Both the position numbers and the translations under genes were made by a program. A stretch of 64,000 nucleotides of DNA from Bradyrhizobium sp. CCH5-F6 (lineage in GTDB: Bacteria; Pseudomonadota; Alphaproteobacteria; Rhizobiales; Xanthobacteraceae), in NCBI RefSeq assembly GCF_001556045.1, contig NZ_LSIC01000073.1:124001-188000 (forward strand). The letters run 5' to 3'. Every line of letters begins with the position of its first letter. The stretch's first letter is position 1. Positions 16,566 through 26,677 of this stretch are shown one piece after another. The notes under the pieces are model-generated. The model was given only the letters and a program-made list of their open reading frames with translations. It searched no databases and had not been told where the DNA came from.

Positions 16566-18794
16566 ATGGGTCGGACGTTCCGGATCAAGGTGCGCATGCG
16601 CCGCTTCAGGCGGCAGCATCCCAGGCTGGCCTTCGCGATCCGCTCCTTCATGATCTTCTCGGCGACGTTCGGCGCCGCCTATGGTTTCGTCTCCGGCAGC
16701 CGCTCCGAGAATTCCGGCTACGATCCGAATGCGTTTGCGATCGGTGCGAGCTTCCTGTTCGCGCTCGCCTGTCTCGGCCTTGCGACGCTGAGCATGCGGC
16801 TGCGCTTCGTCAACAAGCGGCTGCGTGCGCTCGCCGCCCACAACGAGGCGCTGATCGACCGCAATTGGGAGCTGAAGGAAGCCGAGGAGCGTGCCCGCAG
16901 CCTGTTCGAACAGCAGGGCGACCTGATCGTGCTGCGCGACACGAACGGGTGCATCACCTTCGCCAACGAGCCCTATTGCGCACTCGCGGGACAGCCGCGA
17001 AGCGCGCTGGTCGGCACGCGCTTTGATTTCGACGTGCTGGAACAGGGCGACAGCGCTCGCGAGAGCAGCGGCACCCGCGTCCACGACCAGAAGATCGCAA
17101 CCCCGCTCGGCGCGCGCTGGATCGCCTGGCGCGAGGGCTATGTCCGGCGCGATGCCGGCCAGCCCGCCGAATTGCAGAGCGTCGGACGCGACGTCACCGA
17201 CCGGACCGAGACCGAACGCGCACTGGCCGACGCCCGCGACCAGGCCGATACCGCCAACCGCGCCAAGTCGCGTTTCCTCGCGATGGCCTCGCACGAGATC
17301 CGCACGCCACTCAACGGCATCATCGGCATGGGCGGCCTCCTGCTCGACACCACACTGACGCCGGAGCAGGCGACCTATGCCAGGGCGGTGAAAACTTCGG
17401 GCGAAGCCTTGATGGCGCTGATCGAGGAACTGCTCGACTATTCCAAGATCGAGGCCGGCAAGCTCGACCTCGATCAGCGTCCCTTCGCGCTTTCGGCCCT
17501 GGTCGAGGAGATCACCGAGCTGCTCGCGCCGCGCGCACAGGCGAAGACGCTCGAGATCGCCGCCTATGTCGACGAGCGCCTGCCGCTCGAGGTGGTCGGC
17601 GACGCCGCGCGGCTGCGCCAGGTGCTGCTCAACCTCGCCGGCAACGCCATCAAGTTCACCGCGCACGGCGGCGTTGCGCTGATCGTCGAGCCCGGCATCT
17701 GGCCGAACGAGATCAGCTTCCTGGTCCGCGATACCGGCATCGGCATCGCACCGGACGCGCAGCAGCGCATCTTTCGTGAGTTCGAGCAGGCCGACGAGCG
17801 CGTCGCCCGCACCTATGGCGGCACCGGACTCGGCCTTGCCATCAGCGAGCGCATCGTCAAGCGCATGGGCGGACGGATCACGCTCACGAGCGAGCCGGGC
17901 AGGGGCTCGACCTTCGAGGTCGCGGTGCCGCTTCCGCCGTCGCAGGCCAGCGCCGGACAGACGGCATTTCCGAGCCCCGATCTCACCGGCAAGTCGATGC
18001 TCCTCGTCGCCGACGGCATCGAGGCCTCGTTGATCGCACGACGCCTTGAGCGCTGGGGCGGCCAGATCTGCATGGTTGGGGATGCGGCGGTCGCCGAAGC
18101 ACTTCTGCCGGAACGCTCGTGGCACGCGGTCCTCATCGATCGCGCGATCGGTGCTGCCGTCGCCGACCGTCTAAGCGAGGCGGCACTGACGCATGCACTA
18201 CAGCGCCTGGTGCTGCTGACGTCGAGCTCGCGCCACGAGAAGCTGTCGCCAGCCTTCACCGGCTTTCTGATCAAGCCGCTGCGCGCCGCCTCGCTCGCCG
18301 CACGTCTGGCGCTGACGCCGGAGGTTCCTTCGCCCGATCTCGCGCCCGAACCGCTGGCTGAATCCTCGGAAGGAGGAGCGCCGCCGAAAGGCCTGTCGAT
18401 CCTCGTCGCCGAGGACAATGAGATCAATGCGCTCTTGATGCGCTCGCTGCTGACCAAGCTCGGCCACCGCGTCGTCATCGCCGTCCATGGCGAGGCGGCG
18501 CTGGAATCCTGGCTCGCGGCGTCATCGGCCGGCACGCCCTATGACCTCGTTCTGATGGACATCCAGATGCCGCAGCTCGACGGCATCGAGACGACGAAAC
18601 GCATCCGCGCGCACGAGGCAGCCACGGGTCGCCAGCACACGCCGATCCTGGCGCTCACCGCCAATACGCTGGCCGAAGACCGCTATGCCTGCTTCGAAGC
18701 CGGAATGAACGGCTTCCTGATCAAGCCGCTCGACCGGGAGAAGCTGGACGAGGCGCTGGCCGGGCTGGCCGCGTCACGGCACCCGGCGGTCTGA
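16566..18794 (+). CDS. Hybrid sensor histidine kinase (TM-PAS-HisKA-HATPase-pseudo-REC-REC)
   Basis: About 742 residues. Two N-terminal membrane helices (around 25-48 and 58-78) are followed by a PAS domain (ARSLFEQQGDLIVLRDTNGCITFAN), a HisKA domain with the phospho-acceptor His in MASHEIRTPLNG near residue 243, and a HATPase domain (DTGIGI, GTGLGLAI). A degenerate receiver follows (LLVADGIEAS lacks the acidic pair) and then a full receiver with AEDNEIN, LMDIQMP and LIKPLD. Start ATG 16566 is preferred over a TTG at 16467. No cognate regulator gene is adjacent. Confidence 0.9.
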   Translation: MGRTFRIKVRMRRFRRQHPRLAFAIRSFMIFSATFGAAYGFVSGSRSENSGYDPNAFAIGASFLFALACLGLATLSMRLRFVNKRLRALAAHNEALIDRNWELKEAEERARSLFEQQGDLIVLRDTNGCITFANEPYCALAGQPRSALVGTRFDFDVLEQGDSARESSGTRVHDQKIATPLGARWIAWREGYVRRDAGQPAELQSVGRDVTDRTETERALADARDQADTANRAKSRFLAMASHEIRTPLNGIIGMGGLLLDTTLTPEQATYARAVKTSGEALMALIEELLDYSKIEAGKLDLDQRPFALSALVEEITELLAPRAQAKTLEIAAYVDERLPLEVVGDAARLRQVLLNLAGNAIKFTAHGGVALIVEPGIWPNEISFLVRDTGIGIAPDAQQRIFREFEQADERVARTYGGTGLGLAISERIVKRMGGRITLTSEPGRGSTFEVAVPLPPSQASAGQTAFPSPDLTGKSMLLVADGIEASLIARRLERWGGQICMVGDAAVAEALLPERSWHAVLIDRAIGAAVADRLSEAALTHALQRLVLLTSSSRHEKLSPAFTGFLIKPLRAASLAARLALTPEVPSPDLAPEPLAESSEGGAPPKGLSILVAEDNEINALLMRSLLTKLGHRVVIAVHGEAALESWLAASSAGTPYDLVLMDIQMPQLDGIETTKRIRAHEAATGRQHTPILALTANTLAEDRYACFEAGMNGFLIKPLDREKLDEALAGLAASRHPAV

Positions 18795-18898
18795 CCAGGG
18801 TCCAAGGGAACTCTGGCTCGGCAGCAATCGACAATTGAAATCCAGCGCGTTGCGCGTCACCATCCTCCGGGGGCATTTTGCAACAGAGGATTTTGTGC

Positions 18899-19528
18899 AT
18901 GAACGTGCTTTCCCGCCTCGCTCTCGTTGTTTTTCTCGCCGGATTTTCCCAGCACGCTGCGGCCGATACGCCGGAACTCATCACATCGCTGAAGCAGGGC
19001 GGTTACGTCCTGATCTTCCGACACACCGCCACCGACGATAGCCAGAAGGACGTCTACCCCTTCAAGTTCGACGACATGAGCGCGCAGCGTCAGCTCAGCG
19101 AAAAGGGCAGGGACATGGCGCGCCAGATCGGAACGGCGGTCAAGGACCTCGCGATTCCGATCGGCGATGTCTACAGCAGTCGGCTTAACCGCGCGGTCGA
19201 GACCGGCAAGCTGATCTCCGGCCGCGAGGTCACGCCGGTCGATGCGCTCACCGACAGCAGCAATGCCAGCGCGTCGGGCATGGCAAACCCGACCGGCGCC
19301 AATGCAAAGGCCGGGCAGGCCGTGCGGCAGCTCGTCGATGCGCCGCCGAAGACCGGCACCAACACCTTCCTGGTGACCCACAAGACCAACGTTGCCGATG
19401 CCTTTGGCAAGGAAGCCGGCGATGTGCAGGAAGGCGAAGCCTTCGTCTACAAGGCCAGCAGCTCGGGTCCCGCCACCTTTGCAGGGCGGATCAAGCTCGC
19501 CGACTGGAACGCAAAAGCCGGCAAGTGA
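18899..19528 (+). CDS. Secreted histidine phosphatase family protein
   Basis: About 209 residues with a Sec signal peptide (LALVVFLAGFSQHAAA) and a phosphoglycerate-mutase-like histidine phosphatase fold. The catalytic motif appears as LIFRHTATDD (RHT in place of RHG), with SSRLNRAVET and the second catalytic His in VTHKTN. Related periplasmic proteins dephosphorylate sugar or LPS phosphates; the substrate here is unknown. Start ATG 18899 follows AGAGGA. It stands alone between the hybrid kinase and a permease. Confidence 0.85.
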   Translation: MNVLSRLALVVFLAGFSQHAAADTPELITSLKQGGYVLIFRHTATDDSQKDVYPFKFDDMSAQRQLSEKGRDMARQIGTAVKDLAIPIGDVYSSRLNRAVETGKLISGREVTPVDALTDSSNASASGMANPTGANAKAGQAVRQLVDAPPKTGTNTFLVTHKTNVADAFGKEAGDVQEGEAFVYKASSSGPATFAGRIKLADWNAKAGK

Positions 19529-19740
19529 GGGCCGGCACCCGGCCCGGACTGCCGGCGGCATAGAGCAGACTTTCTCAATTCCATAATGCGCGGAACGCAT
19601 CTCGCGGCGGCGTATTGGCAAACCGGCATTGCGAGCGCGGCCGCGTCGTTGGCGGGCGATTGGCCCGGCATGACTTGCCGCTCCGCCGCAGTCCTGTGAT
19701 ACCAACCTTCCGTGGATAGCAACTGAAAGCTGGCGAACGC

Positions 19741-20799
19741 GTGAGAACATCAGAAGACCGCTCATTCCTCATCTTGCTTGCCGCGATCTCCATTGCGTTC
19801 GCGTGGGTGCTTTGGCCGTTCTTTGGCGCATTATTGTGGGCCATCCTGCTGGCCATCATCTTTGCACCCCTCTATCGGCGCGCCCTGGAAACCCTCCCGG
19901 GAAAGCACAACCTTGCCGCATTGTTCACTGTCGTCGTCGTGATCGTCATGGTCCTGATCCCCGTGGCGATCGTCATCGCTTCGCTCATCGACCAGGGTGG
20001 CGAGCTTTATCAGCGCGTTCAGAACGGGGAGATCAGTTTCGAGCATCCTCTGCAGCAGCTGAAATCGGCGCTGCCCGGCTGGGCTGCTTCGATTTCGGAT
20101 CGGCTGGCCAGTATCGATCTTTCGGCCCTGAGGGAGCGGCTATCGGGTCTGGTCGTCCCGGCCGGCCAACAGATCGCCGGGCATGCGTTCAACATCGGCC
20201 AGTTGACGCTGGAGTTCGTCGCGAGCCTGCTCGTGATGCTTTACCTGCTGTTCTTCCTGCTGCGCGACGGTGACGAGCTCAACGCACGCATCCGCGACGC
20301 GCTCCCGCTGCGCCCGAGCCACACCGCAGAGATCTTGAATGCGTTCATTCTCGCCGTTCGGGGGACGATCAAGGGGATCGTGCTCGTCGCCCTGATTCAG
20401 GGAGCGCTTGGCGGGCTGATTTTCTGGCTGCTCGGCTTGACTGCGCCCCTGCTGGCGGGCGCCCTCATGGCGCTGCTTTCACTCCTGCCCGTGCTCGGCT
20501 CCGCGCTGGTCTGGGCTCCGGTCGCACTCTATTTGCTTGTGGCAGGCGCAGTCACGAAGGGCATCATCCTGCTCGCCTTCGGGACTTTCGTGATCGGCCT
20601 GGCGGACAATTTTCTCCGCCCGATCCTGGTCGGCCAGTCGATCCAGATGCCGAGCTATGTCGTGCTGATCGCCACCCTGGGCGGCCTTGCGGCCTTTGGA
20701 GCGAACGGCTTCGTCATCGGCCCCCTCGTCGCCGCAATGTTTCTAACGGCCTGGCAGATTTACATCGGCTCGAAGATGCAAAAAGAGATCCGGAAATGA
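19741..20799 (+). CDS. AI-2E family transporter-like membrane protein
   Basis: A 352-residue integral membrane protein of the PF01594 family (YdiK/TqsA type), with about eight membrane helices: two at the N-terminus (FLILLAAISIAFAWVLWPF, then LLWAILLAIIFAP), one around 60-85, and the C-terminal cluster with LRPILVGQSIQMPS, a conserved family segment. The start is GTG 19741. Some family members export autoinducer-2, others are antiporters; the role here cannot be read from sequence. It ends four bases before a convergent zinc-ribbon gene. Confidence 0.88.
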   Translation: MRTSEDRSFLILLAAISIAFAWVLWPFFGALLWAILLAIIFAPLYRRALETLPGKHNLAALFTVVVVIVMVLIPVAIVIASLIDQGGELYQRVQNGEISFEHPLQQLKSALPGWAASISDRLASIDLSALRERLSGLVVPAGQQIAGHAFNIGQLTLEFVASLLVMLYLLFFLLRDGDELNARIRDALPLRPSHTAEILNAFILAVRGTIKGIVLVALIQGALGGLIFWLLGLTAPLLAGALMALLSLLPVLGSALVWAPVALYLLVAGAVTKGIILLAFGTFVIGLADNFLRPILVGQSIQMPSYVVLIATLGGLAAFGANGFVIGPLVAAMFLTAWQIYIGSKMQKEIRK

Positions 20800-20803
20800 C
20801 CTC

Positions 20804-21043
20804 TCATACGGCATAGGCGACAAAGCGCGGCGCAGAGAGCTTCTCGGGTGGCGTCTGAGTGCCCCGGAAGATGGTGTCTGCCTTGGCCGCGCGCTTGCAG
20901 TGCGGGCATACGAAGAGATGCGCGATGATCGGGGTCGGCTCGTCCGCGAGCAACTCGGAACGGAACCACTTCATCTCGATGTGACAGTCCGGGCAGGTCG
21001 GTGCTTCGAGCTGCTCGGCCGCGCTTCTGAGACGATCAACCAT
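20804..21043 (-). CDS. Small zinc-ribbon protein of unknown function
   Basis: A 79-residue protein with CPDC near residue 17 and CPHC near residue 46, spaced as a single zinc ribbon, followed by a basic tail. I do not recognise a named family. ATG 21043 is preceded by GGAAAGG; a longer form from 21139 would add an unlikely N-terminus. It sits downstream of coaA on the same strand, about 100 bases after its stop. Confidence 0.7.
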   Translation of the reverse strand: MVDRLRSAAEQLEAPTCPDCHIEMKWFRSELLADEPTPIIAHLFVCPHCKRAAKADTIFRGTQTPPEKLSAPRFVAYAV

Positions 21044-21146
21044 GTTGCCTTTCCTGCCGTTTCCCAAGGAATAGCGGAATGGCCATCGCAGGTCTGCTAC
21101 AAAAGATACCTTGCTCGAACCGGCCAGCGCCACGTTCACGGCGCGA

Positions 21147-22103
21147 TCATAGCCGCCTGAGCGCCACGCTCTCCACCGTGTGGTCGGCGCCCTTCTTCAG
21201 GATCAGCGTCGCGCGGGGACGCGTCGGCAGGATGTTGTCCTCGAGATTGGCGAGATTGGTGCGTTCCCAGATCGCGATCGCAGTGGCGGTGGCTTCCTCG
21301 TCGGACAGCAGCGCGTAGCGGTTGAAATAGGACTTTGGATTGGTGAAGGCGGTGTCGCGCAACGCCAGGAAGCGCTTGATGTACCATTGCCGCAGTGCCA
21401 CCTCGTCGGCATCGATGTAGACCGAGAAATCGAAGAAGTCGGAGACCACGGGCACTGCCTTGCCGTCGCGCGGCAGCTTGCCGGTTTGCAGCACGTTGAC
21501 GCCCTCGACGATCAGGATGTCGGGCTGGTCGATCTCGGCCCACTGGTTCGGCACGATGTCATAGGTCAGATGCGAATAGACCGGCGCGCGCACATGGCGG
21601 CGGCCGGCCTTGATGTCGGAGAGGAAGCTGAGCAGCAGCGGCAGATCGTAGCTCTCCGGAAAACCCTTCTTCTGCATCATGCCGTGCCGTTCGAGCACCG
21701 CGTTGGGATAGAGAAATCCGTCAGTTGTGATCAGTTCGACCTTCGGCCGCGGCGACCAGCGCGCCAGCAGCGCCTGAAGCACACGTGCCGTGGTGGATTT
21801 CCCGACCGCAACCGAGCCTGCGACGCCGATGATGTAGGGCACCTTGCGATCGCGGATGTTGAGGAACTGGCGCTCTGCGTAATACAGGCGCTGCATGGCG
21901 TCGACATAGATCGACAACAGGCGCGACAGCGGAAGATAGATGTCCTCGACTTCCTGGAGATCGAGGCGGTCGTGCAGCGAGCGCAGCCGGTCGAACTCGC
22001 CCGGCTCCAGAGTCATCGGTGTGTCGTCGCGAAGGCGCGCCCACTGCTCGCGCGTATAGACGCGATATGGATTATACTGCTGCTCGGGTGCGCGGATATC
22101 CAT
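21147..22103 (-). CDS. coaA: CoaA, type I pantothenate kinase
   Basis: CoaA phosphorylates pantothenate, the first and usually feedback-controlled step of CoA synthesis. The 318-residue protein has P-loop [16 protein letters not shown] near residue 95, [12 protein letters not shown], and IVEGVNVLQ, all typical of the bacterial type I enzyme. It lies 21 bases downstream of hisE on the same strand, so it probably shares the transcript of the histidine cluster. Confidence 0.96.
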   Translation of the reverse strand: MDIRAPEQQYNPYRVYTREQWARLRDDTPMTLEPGEFDRLRSLHDRLDLQEVEDIYLPLSRLLSIYVDAMQRLYYAERQFLNIRDRKVPYIIGVAGSVAVGKSTTARVLQALLARWSPRPKVELITTDGFLYPNAVLERHGMMQKKGFPESYDLPLLLSFLSDIKAGRRHVRAPVYSHLTYDIVPNQWAEIDQPDILIVEGVNVLQTGKLPRDGKAVPVVSDFFDFSVYIDADEVALRQWYIKRFLALRDTAFTNPKSYFNRYALLSDEEATATAIAIWERTNLANLEDNILPTRPRATLILKKGADHTVESVALRRL

Positions 22104-22124
22104 GACGCGACCTCTCCACTTCGG

Positions 22125-22451
22125 CTAGCTGCCGCTCTTGCGCGACGCCTTCTCTTCCAACCCTGACATATTCGTGCGCTTGTCCAGCGCGGCTTCGACC
22201 TCTTCCAGCTTTACGCCGCGAGCCTTCAGCAGCACAAGGAAATGATAGAGGAGATCGGCACTTTCGGCGATCAGATGCGCGCGATCGTTTTCGACTGCAG
22301 CGATTACGGTTTCGACTGCTTCTTCGCCGAACTTCTTGGCGCAATGCTCGGCGCCCTTGTCGAGGAGCTTGCGGGTATAGGACGCTTCGCCACCTGAAGC
22401 CGCGCGGGCGTCGATGGTCTCGGCCAGATCGTGGATCGTGAAACGCGGCAT
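22125..22451 (-). CDS. hisE: HisE, phosphoribosyl-ATP pyrophosphatase
   Basis: HisE hydrolyses phosphoribosyl-ATP to phosphoribosyl-AMP in histidine synthesis. The product is 108 residues with [20 protein letters not shown] and [13 protein letters not shown], the MazG-like metal-binding helices. ATG 22451 gives the family N-terminus [13 protein letters not shown]; an upstream in-frame start at 22496 would add 15 unconserved residues. It is a separate gene, not fused to HisI. It follows hisF by about 70 bases. Confidence 0.95.
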   Translation of the reverse strand: MPRFTIHDLAETIDARAASGGEASYTRKLLDKGAEHCAKKFGEEAVETVIAAVENDRAHLIAESADLLYHFLVLLKARGVKLEEVEAALDKRTNMSGLEEKASRKSGS

Positions 22452-22522
22452 CGGACTTACTCGGAAACGCACAGGGCCACGGCGGCCATCCGCCAATCTA
22501 GCATTCTTATGAACCGAAGTCG

Positions 22523-23296
22523 TCAGGCATCCAGGCGCATCGGCAACCCGCGCCGCGCCATGTGCTCCTTGGCTTCACGGATGGTGAATTCCCCGAAATG
22601 GAAGATCGAGGCGGCCAGCACGGCCGTGGCGTGCCCGTCGCGGATGCCGTCGACGAGATGGTCGAGATTGCCGACGCCGCCCGAGGCGATCACGGGAACG
22701 GGAATGCTGTCGGCGATCGCACGGGTCAGCGGAATGTCGAACCCCTGCCTGGTGCCGTCGCGATCCATCGAGGTGAGCAGGATTTCGCCGGCACCGAGCG
22801 AGACCACTTCCTGGGCATATTCGATGGCATCGATGCCGGTCGAGTTGCGGCCGCCATGGGTGAAGATCTCCCAGCGGTCGCCGCCCGGGCGCTTGACCCG
22901 CTTGGCGTCGATCGCCACCACCACGCACTGCTCGCCGAATTTTTCGGCAGCTTCCTTGACGAACTCGCGCCGCGCCACTGCGGCGCTGTTGATCGAGACC
23001 TTGTCGGCGCCGGCGCGCAGCAGCGTCTTGATGTCGTTGACCTCGCGCACGCCGCCGCCGACGGTGACGGGCATGAAGCAGGCTTCCGCCGTGCGCCGGA
23101 CGACGTCCAGCATGATGCCGCGGTTCTCATGGGTCGCGGTGATGTCGAGGAAGGTGAGCTCGTCGGCGCCGGCGGCGTCATAGGCGATCGCGGCTTCGAC
23201 GGGATCGCCGGCATCGCGCAGATCGACGAAGTTGACGCCCTTGACGACGCGGCCATCCTTGACGTCGAGGCAGGGGATCACGCGCACCTTGAACAT
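22523..23296 (-). CDS. hisF: HisF, imidazole glycerol phosphate synthase cyclase subunit
   Basis: HisF uses ammonia from HisH to convert PRFAR into imidazole glycerol phosphate and AICAR. The 257-residue TIM barrel shows [18 protein letters not shown] with the catalytic Asp near residue 11, the catalytic Asp in [11 protein letters not shown] near residue 131, and the phosphate-binding ASGGVG near residue 201. It lies 10 bases after hisA in the leftward cluster. Confidence 0.97.
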   Translation of the reverse strand: MFKVRVIPCLDVKDGRVVKGVNFVDLRDAGDPVEAAIAYDAAGADELTFLDITATHENRGIMLDVVRRTAEACFMPVTVGGGVREVNDIKTLLRAGADKVSINSAAVARREFVKEAAEKFGEQCVVVAIDAKRVKRPGGDRWEIFTHGGRNSTGIDAIEYAQEVVSLGAGEILLTSMDRDGTRQGFDIPLTRAIADSIPVPVIASGGVGNLDHLVDGIRDGHATAVLAASIFHFGEFTIREAKEHMARRGLPMRLDA

Positions 23297-23306
23297 CCGA
23301 TGTCTC

Positions 23307-24050
23307 CTAGGCGCGCGCGTTGCGGATCAAGGTGAGGGCGGCGGCGGGATCGAGCCGGCCGTCGTAAAGCGCGCGGCCGGCGATCGCACCGGCGAGCTTT
23401 TTTGCGCGTGGCGTCAGCATCGCCTTGACGTCCTCGATCGAGGCGAGGCCGCCGGAAGCAATCACGGGGATGGAGATGCTGTCCGCCAGCGCGATCGTCG
23501 CATCGAGGTTCAGCCCCTTGAGCAGGCCGTCGCGCGCGATGTCGGTAAATATGATGGCGGCAACGCCGGCATCCTCGAAACGCTGCGCGATCTCCAGCAC
23601 CGTCACCTGCGACGTCTCGGCCCAGCCTTCGACCGCGACCTTGCCGTCGCGGGCGTCGAGTCCGACCGCGACGCGGCCGGGGAATTTCTTCGCGGCCGCC
23701 TTCACCAATTCAGGATCGCGCACCGCGGCGGTGCCGATGATGACGCGGGTGATCCCCTTGTCGAGCCAGGCTTCGACGGTCTTGAGATCGCGAATGCCGC
23801 CGCCGAGCTGCACCGGGATTTTGATGGTCTTCAGCATCGCCTCGACGGCTTGCGCATTGACCGGCTTGCCGGCAAAGGCACCGTCGAGGTCGACGACGTG
23901 GAGATACTCAAAGCCCTGCTCGGCAAAGCTCTGCGCCTGCGCTGCGGGATTGAGATTGAAAACGGTCGCGCGCGCCATGTCGCCTTGCTCGAGGCGCACG
24001 CACTGGCCGTTCTTCAGGTCGATCGCTGGAAAGAGAATCACGGCTTCCAT
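23307..24050 (-). CDS. hisA: HisA, ProFAR isomerase
   Basis: HisA isomerises ProFAR to PRFAR by an Amadori rearrangement. The 247-residue TIM barrel begins [15 protein letters not shown], with the catalytic Asp near residue 11, and has [10 protein letters not shown] and [12 protein letters not shown] phosphate-binding loops. ATG 24050 is used; a GTG nine bases later is an alternative. The start overlaps the end of hisH by 13 bases. Confidence 0.96.
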   Translation of the reverse strand: MEAVILFPAIDLKNGQCVRLEQGDMARATVFNLNPAAQAQSFAEQGFEYLHVVDLDGAFAGKPVNAQAVEAMLKTIKIPVQLGGGIRDLKTVEAWLDKGITRVIIGTAAVRDPELVKAAAKKFPGRVAVGLDARDGKVAVEGWAETSQVTVLEIAQRFEDAGVAAIIFTDIARDGLLKGLNLDATIALADSISIPVIASGGLASIEDVKAMLTPRAKKLAGAIAGRALYDGRLDPAAALTLIRNARA

Positions 24051-24688
24051 CGCAAAAAGTTCGAGATCAGGGCCAGCCCGAAGCGCTGACTCTTCTCGGG
24101 GTGAAACTGCGTTCCGATTGCGGTGTCCTTCGCGACGATCGCGGTGACGGGCCCGCCGTAATCGGCGCGCGCAAGCACGTCCGCTTCATTTGCGGCGTTC
24201 AGGTGATAGGAGTGCACGAAATAAGCGTGCTGGCCCTTGGGGCCGAGCGGCAGCTTGTTCAGCACCGGATGCTCCCTGAGCACGTCGAGCGTATTCCAGC
24301 CCATGTGCGGGATCTTCAGGCTCTCGTCGCGCGGGGTGATCTTCTCGACGTCACCGCCGATCCAGTTCAGGCCTTCGGTGACAACATGTTCCTTGCCGCG
24401 GCTCGCCATCAGCTGCATGCCGACGCAGATGCCGAAAAAGGGCCGCGCCTTGACGCGCACCGCCTCGGTGATCGCCTCGACCATGCCGTTGACGGCATCA
24501 AGCCCGCGCCGACAGTCGGCGAAGGCGCCGACACCCGGCAGCACCAGCCGATCAGCCTCGTAAGCCTGGTCCGGATCGCTGGTGACGAAGACCTTTTGCG
24601 GGATCTCCAGACTGCGCGCGGCGCGCTCGAACGCCTTGGCGGCGGAATGCAGGTTGCCGGAACCGTAATCGATGATGGCGACGCTCAT
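24038..24688 (-). CDS. hisH: HisH, glutamine amidotransferase subunit of IGP synthase
   Basis: HisH releases ammonia from glutamine for HisF. The 216-residue class I amidotransferase has its nucleophile in [10 protein letters not shown] (Cys88) and the His196/Glu198 pair in [14 protein letters not shown] 24688 gives the family N-terminus [15 protein letters not shown]. It overlaps the DUF2628 gene by four bases upstream and hisA by 13 bases downstream, indicating one transcript. Confidence 0.97.
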   Translation of the reverse strand: MSVAIIDYGSGNLHSAAKAFERAARSLEIPQKVFVTSDPDQAYEADRLVLPGVGAFADCRRGLDAVNGMVEAITEAVRVKARPFFGICVGMQLMASRGKEHVVTEGLNWIGGDVEKITPRDESLKIPHMGWNTLDVLREHPVLNKLPLGPKGQHAYFVHSYHLNAANEADVLARADYGGPVTAIVAKDTAIGTQFHPEKSQRFGLALISNFLRWKP

Positions 24689-25215
24689 CTTGACCCTCCC
24701 GGTTCTGGAAACAAACCAATGATGCCGCCGGCCGGAATCGGCGGCGGGTTCGAAAATTGCTGGCCCGGCGCGTTGCGGGTCGGCGGCGGGCCGCCACGAT
24801 CGATGGCCCATTGATCGTTGACGATGCCGTGCTGCTTCTGGCTCCAGCGCTCGAAGAAGCGGCGCTCGGCGGTGTCGCCATTGTCGGCAACGACCACGTC
24901 GAGCTGCCGCCACTTGCCGCGCGACAAGGTCCAGCGACGCAGGCTCGAGGCCTCGAAGCCCATCAGCAGCGCGATGATGAGATTAGCGAAGACGACCGAG
25001 CTGCGGCCGACACCGAGGCTGTTCAGCCCCGCGCTGAACGCGGCCGTGAAAAGCACCCAGCCAATCAGCGCCAGCCACAGCCGATTCCACAGCAGCCAGA
25101 ACGGACCGAAGATCATCGCCCAGAAATGGAAGCCGTCGCGCACGAAGACGAACTTGTCGGTCGCGCGCAGATCGGCTCCGCCAGGGAAGGGAGCGTGGAC
25201 TGTGTAGACAGGCAT
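24685..25215 (-). CDS. DUF2628 membrane protein within the histidine cluster
   Basis: A 176-residue protein with the DUF2628 pattern: [25 protein letters not shown] near residue 23, then two further hydrophobic helices, and a Pro/Gly-rich tail. Function is unknown. Its stop overlaps the hisH start in an ATGA, so it is translated just before hisH, and it lies about 65 bases after hisB. This position is a Rhizobiales habit as far as I recall, and may reflect co-expression only. Confidence 0.82.
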   Translation of the reverse strand: MPVYTVHAPFPGGADLRATDKFVFVRDGFHFWAMIFGPFWLLWNRLWLALIGWVLFTAAFSAGLNSLGVGRSSVVFANLIIALLMGFEASSLRRWTLSRGKWRQLDVVVADNGDTAERRFFERWSQKQHGIVNDQWAIDRGGPPPTRNAPGQQFSNPPPIPAGGIIGLFPEPGGSR

Positions 25216-25280
25216 GTTGATGCCCCGTTCTCTGAATTCAATGATACCGCAAGCAGCGCGCCTTGCCGCGGGACGGAATG

Positions 25281-25874
25281 TCAGCCGCCGAGCGAGCCCT
25301 TGGTGGACGGGATTTCGCCCGCCGCCTTCGGATCGATCGCAACCGCCGCACGCAACGCCCGCGCCAGACCCTTGAAGCAGGACTCGGCGATATGATGGCT
25401 GTTATCGCCATATAGGGTCTCGACGTGGAGAGTCACGCCGGCGTTCATGGCGAAGGCCTGGAACCATTCGCGCACCAGCTCGGTGTCGAATTCACCGATC
25501 TTGTCGCGGGGGAAGTCGGCCTTGAAAACCAGGAACGGGCGGCCCGAAATGTCGATCACCACGCGCGACAGGGTCTCATCCATCGGCATGTGCACGCCGG
25601 CATAGCGGGTGATGCCCGCCATGTTGCCAAGCGCCTGCTTGACCGCCTGGCCCAGCGCGATGCCGGTGTCTTCGGTGGTATGGTGATGATCAATGTGCAG
25701 ATCGCCCACCGCCTTGACCGTGAGGTCGATGCGGGAATGGCGGGCGAGGAGATCGAGCATATGGTCGAAAAAGCCGATGCCGGTCGCGATATTGGCCACG
25801 CCGGTGCCATCGAGGTTCACGGAGACCTCGATGTCGGTTTCCTTGGTCTTGCGCTTGATCGTCGCGGTGCGCAT
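25281..25874 (-). CDS. hisB: HisB, imidazoleglycerol-phosphate dehydratase
   Basis: HisB dehydrates imidazole glycerol phosphate to imidazole acetol phosphate. The 197-residue monofunctional enzyme has the two manganese motifs [18 protein letters not shown] near residue 61 and [20 protein letters not shown] near residue 155. It is the first gene of the leftward his group and diverges from hslV; the promoter should lie in the 197 bases between them. Confidence 0.97.
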   Translation of the reverse strand: MRTATIKRKTKETDIEVSVNLDGTGVANIATGIGFFDHMLDLLARHSRIDLTVKAVGDLHIDHHHTTEDTGIALGQAVKQALGNMAGITRYAGVHMPMDETLSRVVIDISGRPFLVFKADFPRDKIGEFDTELVREWFQAFAMNAGVTLHVETLYGDNSHHIAESCFKGLARALRAAVAIDPKAAGEIPSTKGSLGG

Positions 25875-26071
25875 TGAGAGCTTTCGCTATGGTTTGCCGA
25901 AAACGGCGGTCTTTTAACAGCCAAATGACGCCTTCGCTACTGCGGGAACGCTCCGGCAGGCCAGCACTTCCGCCTATGGTGAGTGAAATCTAGGGCCGGA
26001 ACGGCCCGTTGTGCCCAGGTTGTCCCCTTTGCCCCGACCGCCTAAATCAGGTCGGACAACGAGGATCATTC
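25875..26071. promoter_or_regulatory. Divergent hisB / hslV promoter region
   Basis: A 197-base gap between divergent genes. A short dyad (CCGACC/GGTCGG, around 26034-26055) lies just before the hslV ribosome-binding site. hslVU is often RpoH-controlled in related bacteria, but I found no convincing RpoH promoter here. Confidence 0.35.
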
Positions 26072-26632
26072 ATGCAGGCTTCCCAGAACAGCTCGCCGGT
26101 CTGGCACGGCACCACGATCTTGACGGTCCGCAAGGGCGGCAAGGTGGTGGTCGGCGGCGACGGCCAGGTCTCGATCGGCCAGACCGTGATCAAGTCCAAC
26201 GCCAAGAAGGTCCGCAAGCTGGGCAAGGGCGACGTGATCGGCGGCTTTGCCGGCGCCACCGCCGACGCCTTCACCCTCTTCGAGCGGCTGGAAGCCAAAC
26301 TCGAGCAATATCCGGGGCAGCTGACCCGGGCGGCCGTGGAGCTCGCCAAGGACTGGCGCACCGACCGCTATTTGCGACGGCTGGAGGCCATGATGATCGT
26401 CGCCGACAAGGACGTCTCCCTCGTGCTGACAGGCACCGGCGACGTGCTCGAGCCCGAGGCCGGCGTGATGGCGATCGGCTCCGGCGGCAACTATGCCCTT
26501 GCGGCGGCACGGGCCCTGCTCGACACCGACAAGGACGCCGAGACCATCGTCCGTCGCTCCCTCGACATCGCCGCCGACATCTGCGTCTACACCAACCGGA
26601 ATGTCACGATCGAAAGCCTGGCGACCGGGTAG
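26072..26632 (+). CDS. hslV: HslV, peptidase subunit of the HslUV protease
   Basis: HslV forms the proteolytic double ring of HslUV. The 186-residue protein has an N-terminal propeptide of about 13 residues ending HG before the catalytic threonine of [10 protein letters not shown], and the conserved GGDGQVS and [17 protein letters not shown] 26072 follows a GAGGA-type site; an earlier in-frame start at 26009 lacks support. hslU follows 1.35 kb later, separated by repeats, a GNAT gene and a DUF2585 gene. Confidence 0.96.
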   Translation: MQASQNSSPVWHGTTILTVRKGGKVVVGGDGQVSIGQTVIKSNAKKVRKLGKGDVIGGFAGATADAFTLFERLEAKLEQYPGQLTRAAVELAKDWRTDRYLRRLEAMMIVADKDVSLVLTGTGDVLEPEAGVMAIGSGGNYALAAARALLDTDKDAETIVRRSLDIAADICVYTNRNVTIESLATG

Positions 26633-26677
26633 GGCGGAGCTTCACTTGTCCGAACGAGCATCCGCACGGTCGGTGCA

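Noticed and set aside
26005..26071. RpoH (heat-shock) promoter for hslV
   Set aside because: TTG and CCCC-like elements exist, but none at correct spacing; not better than chance in this GC-rich DNA.
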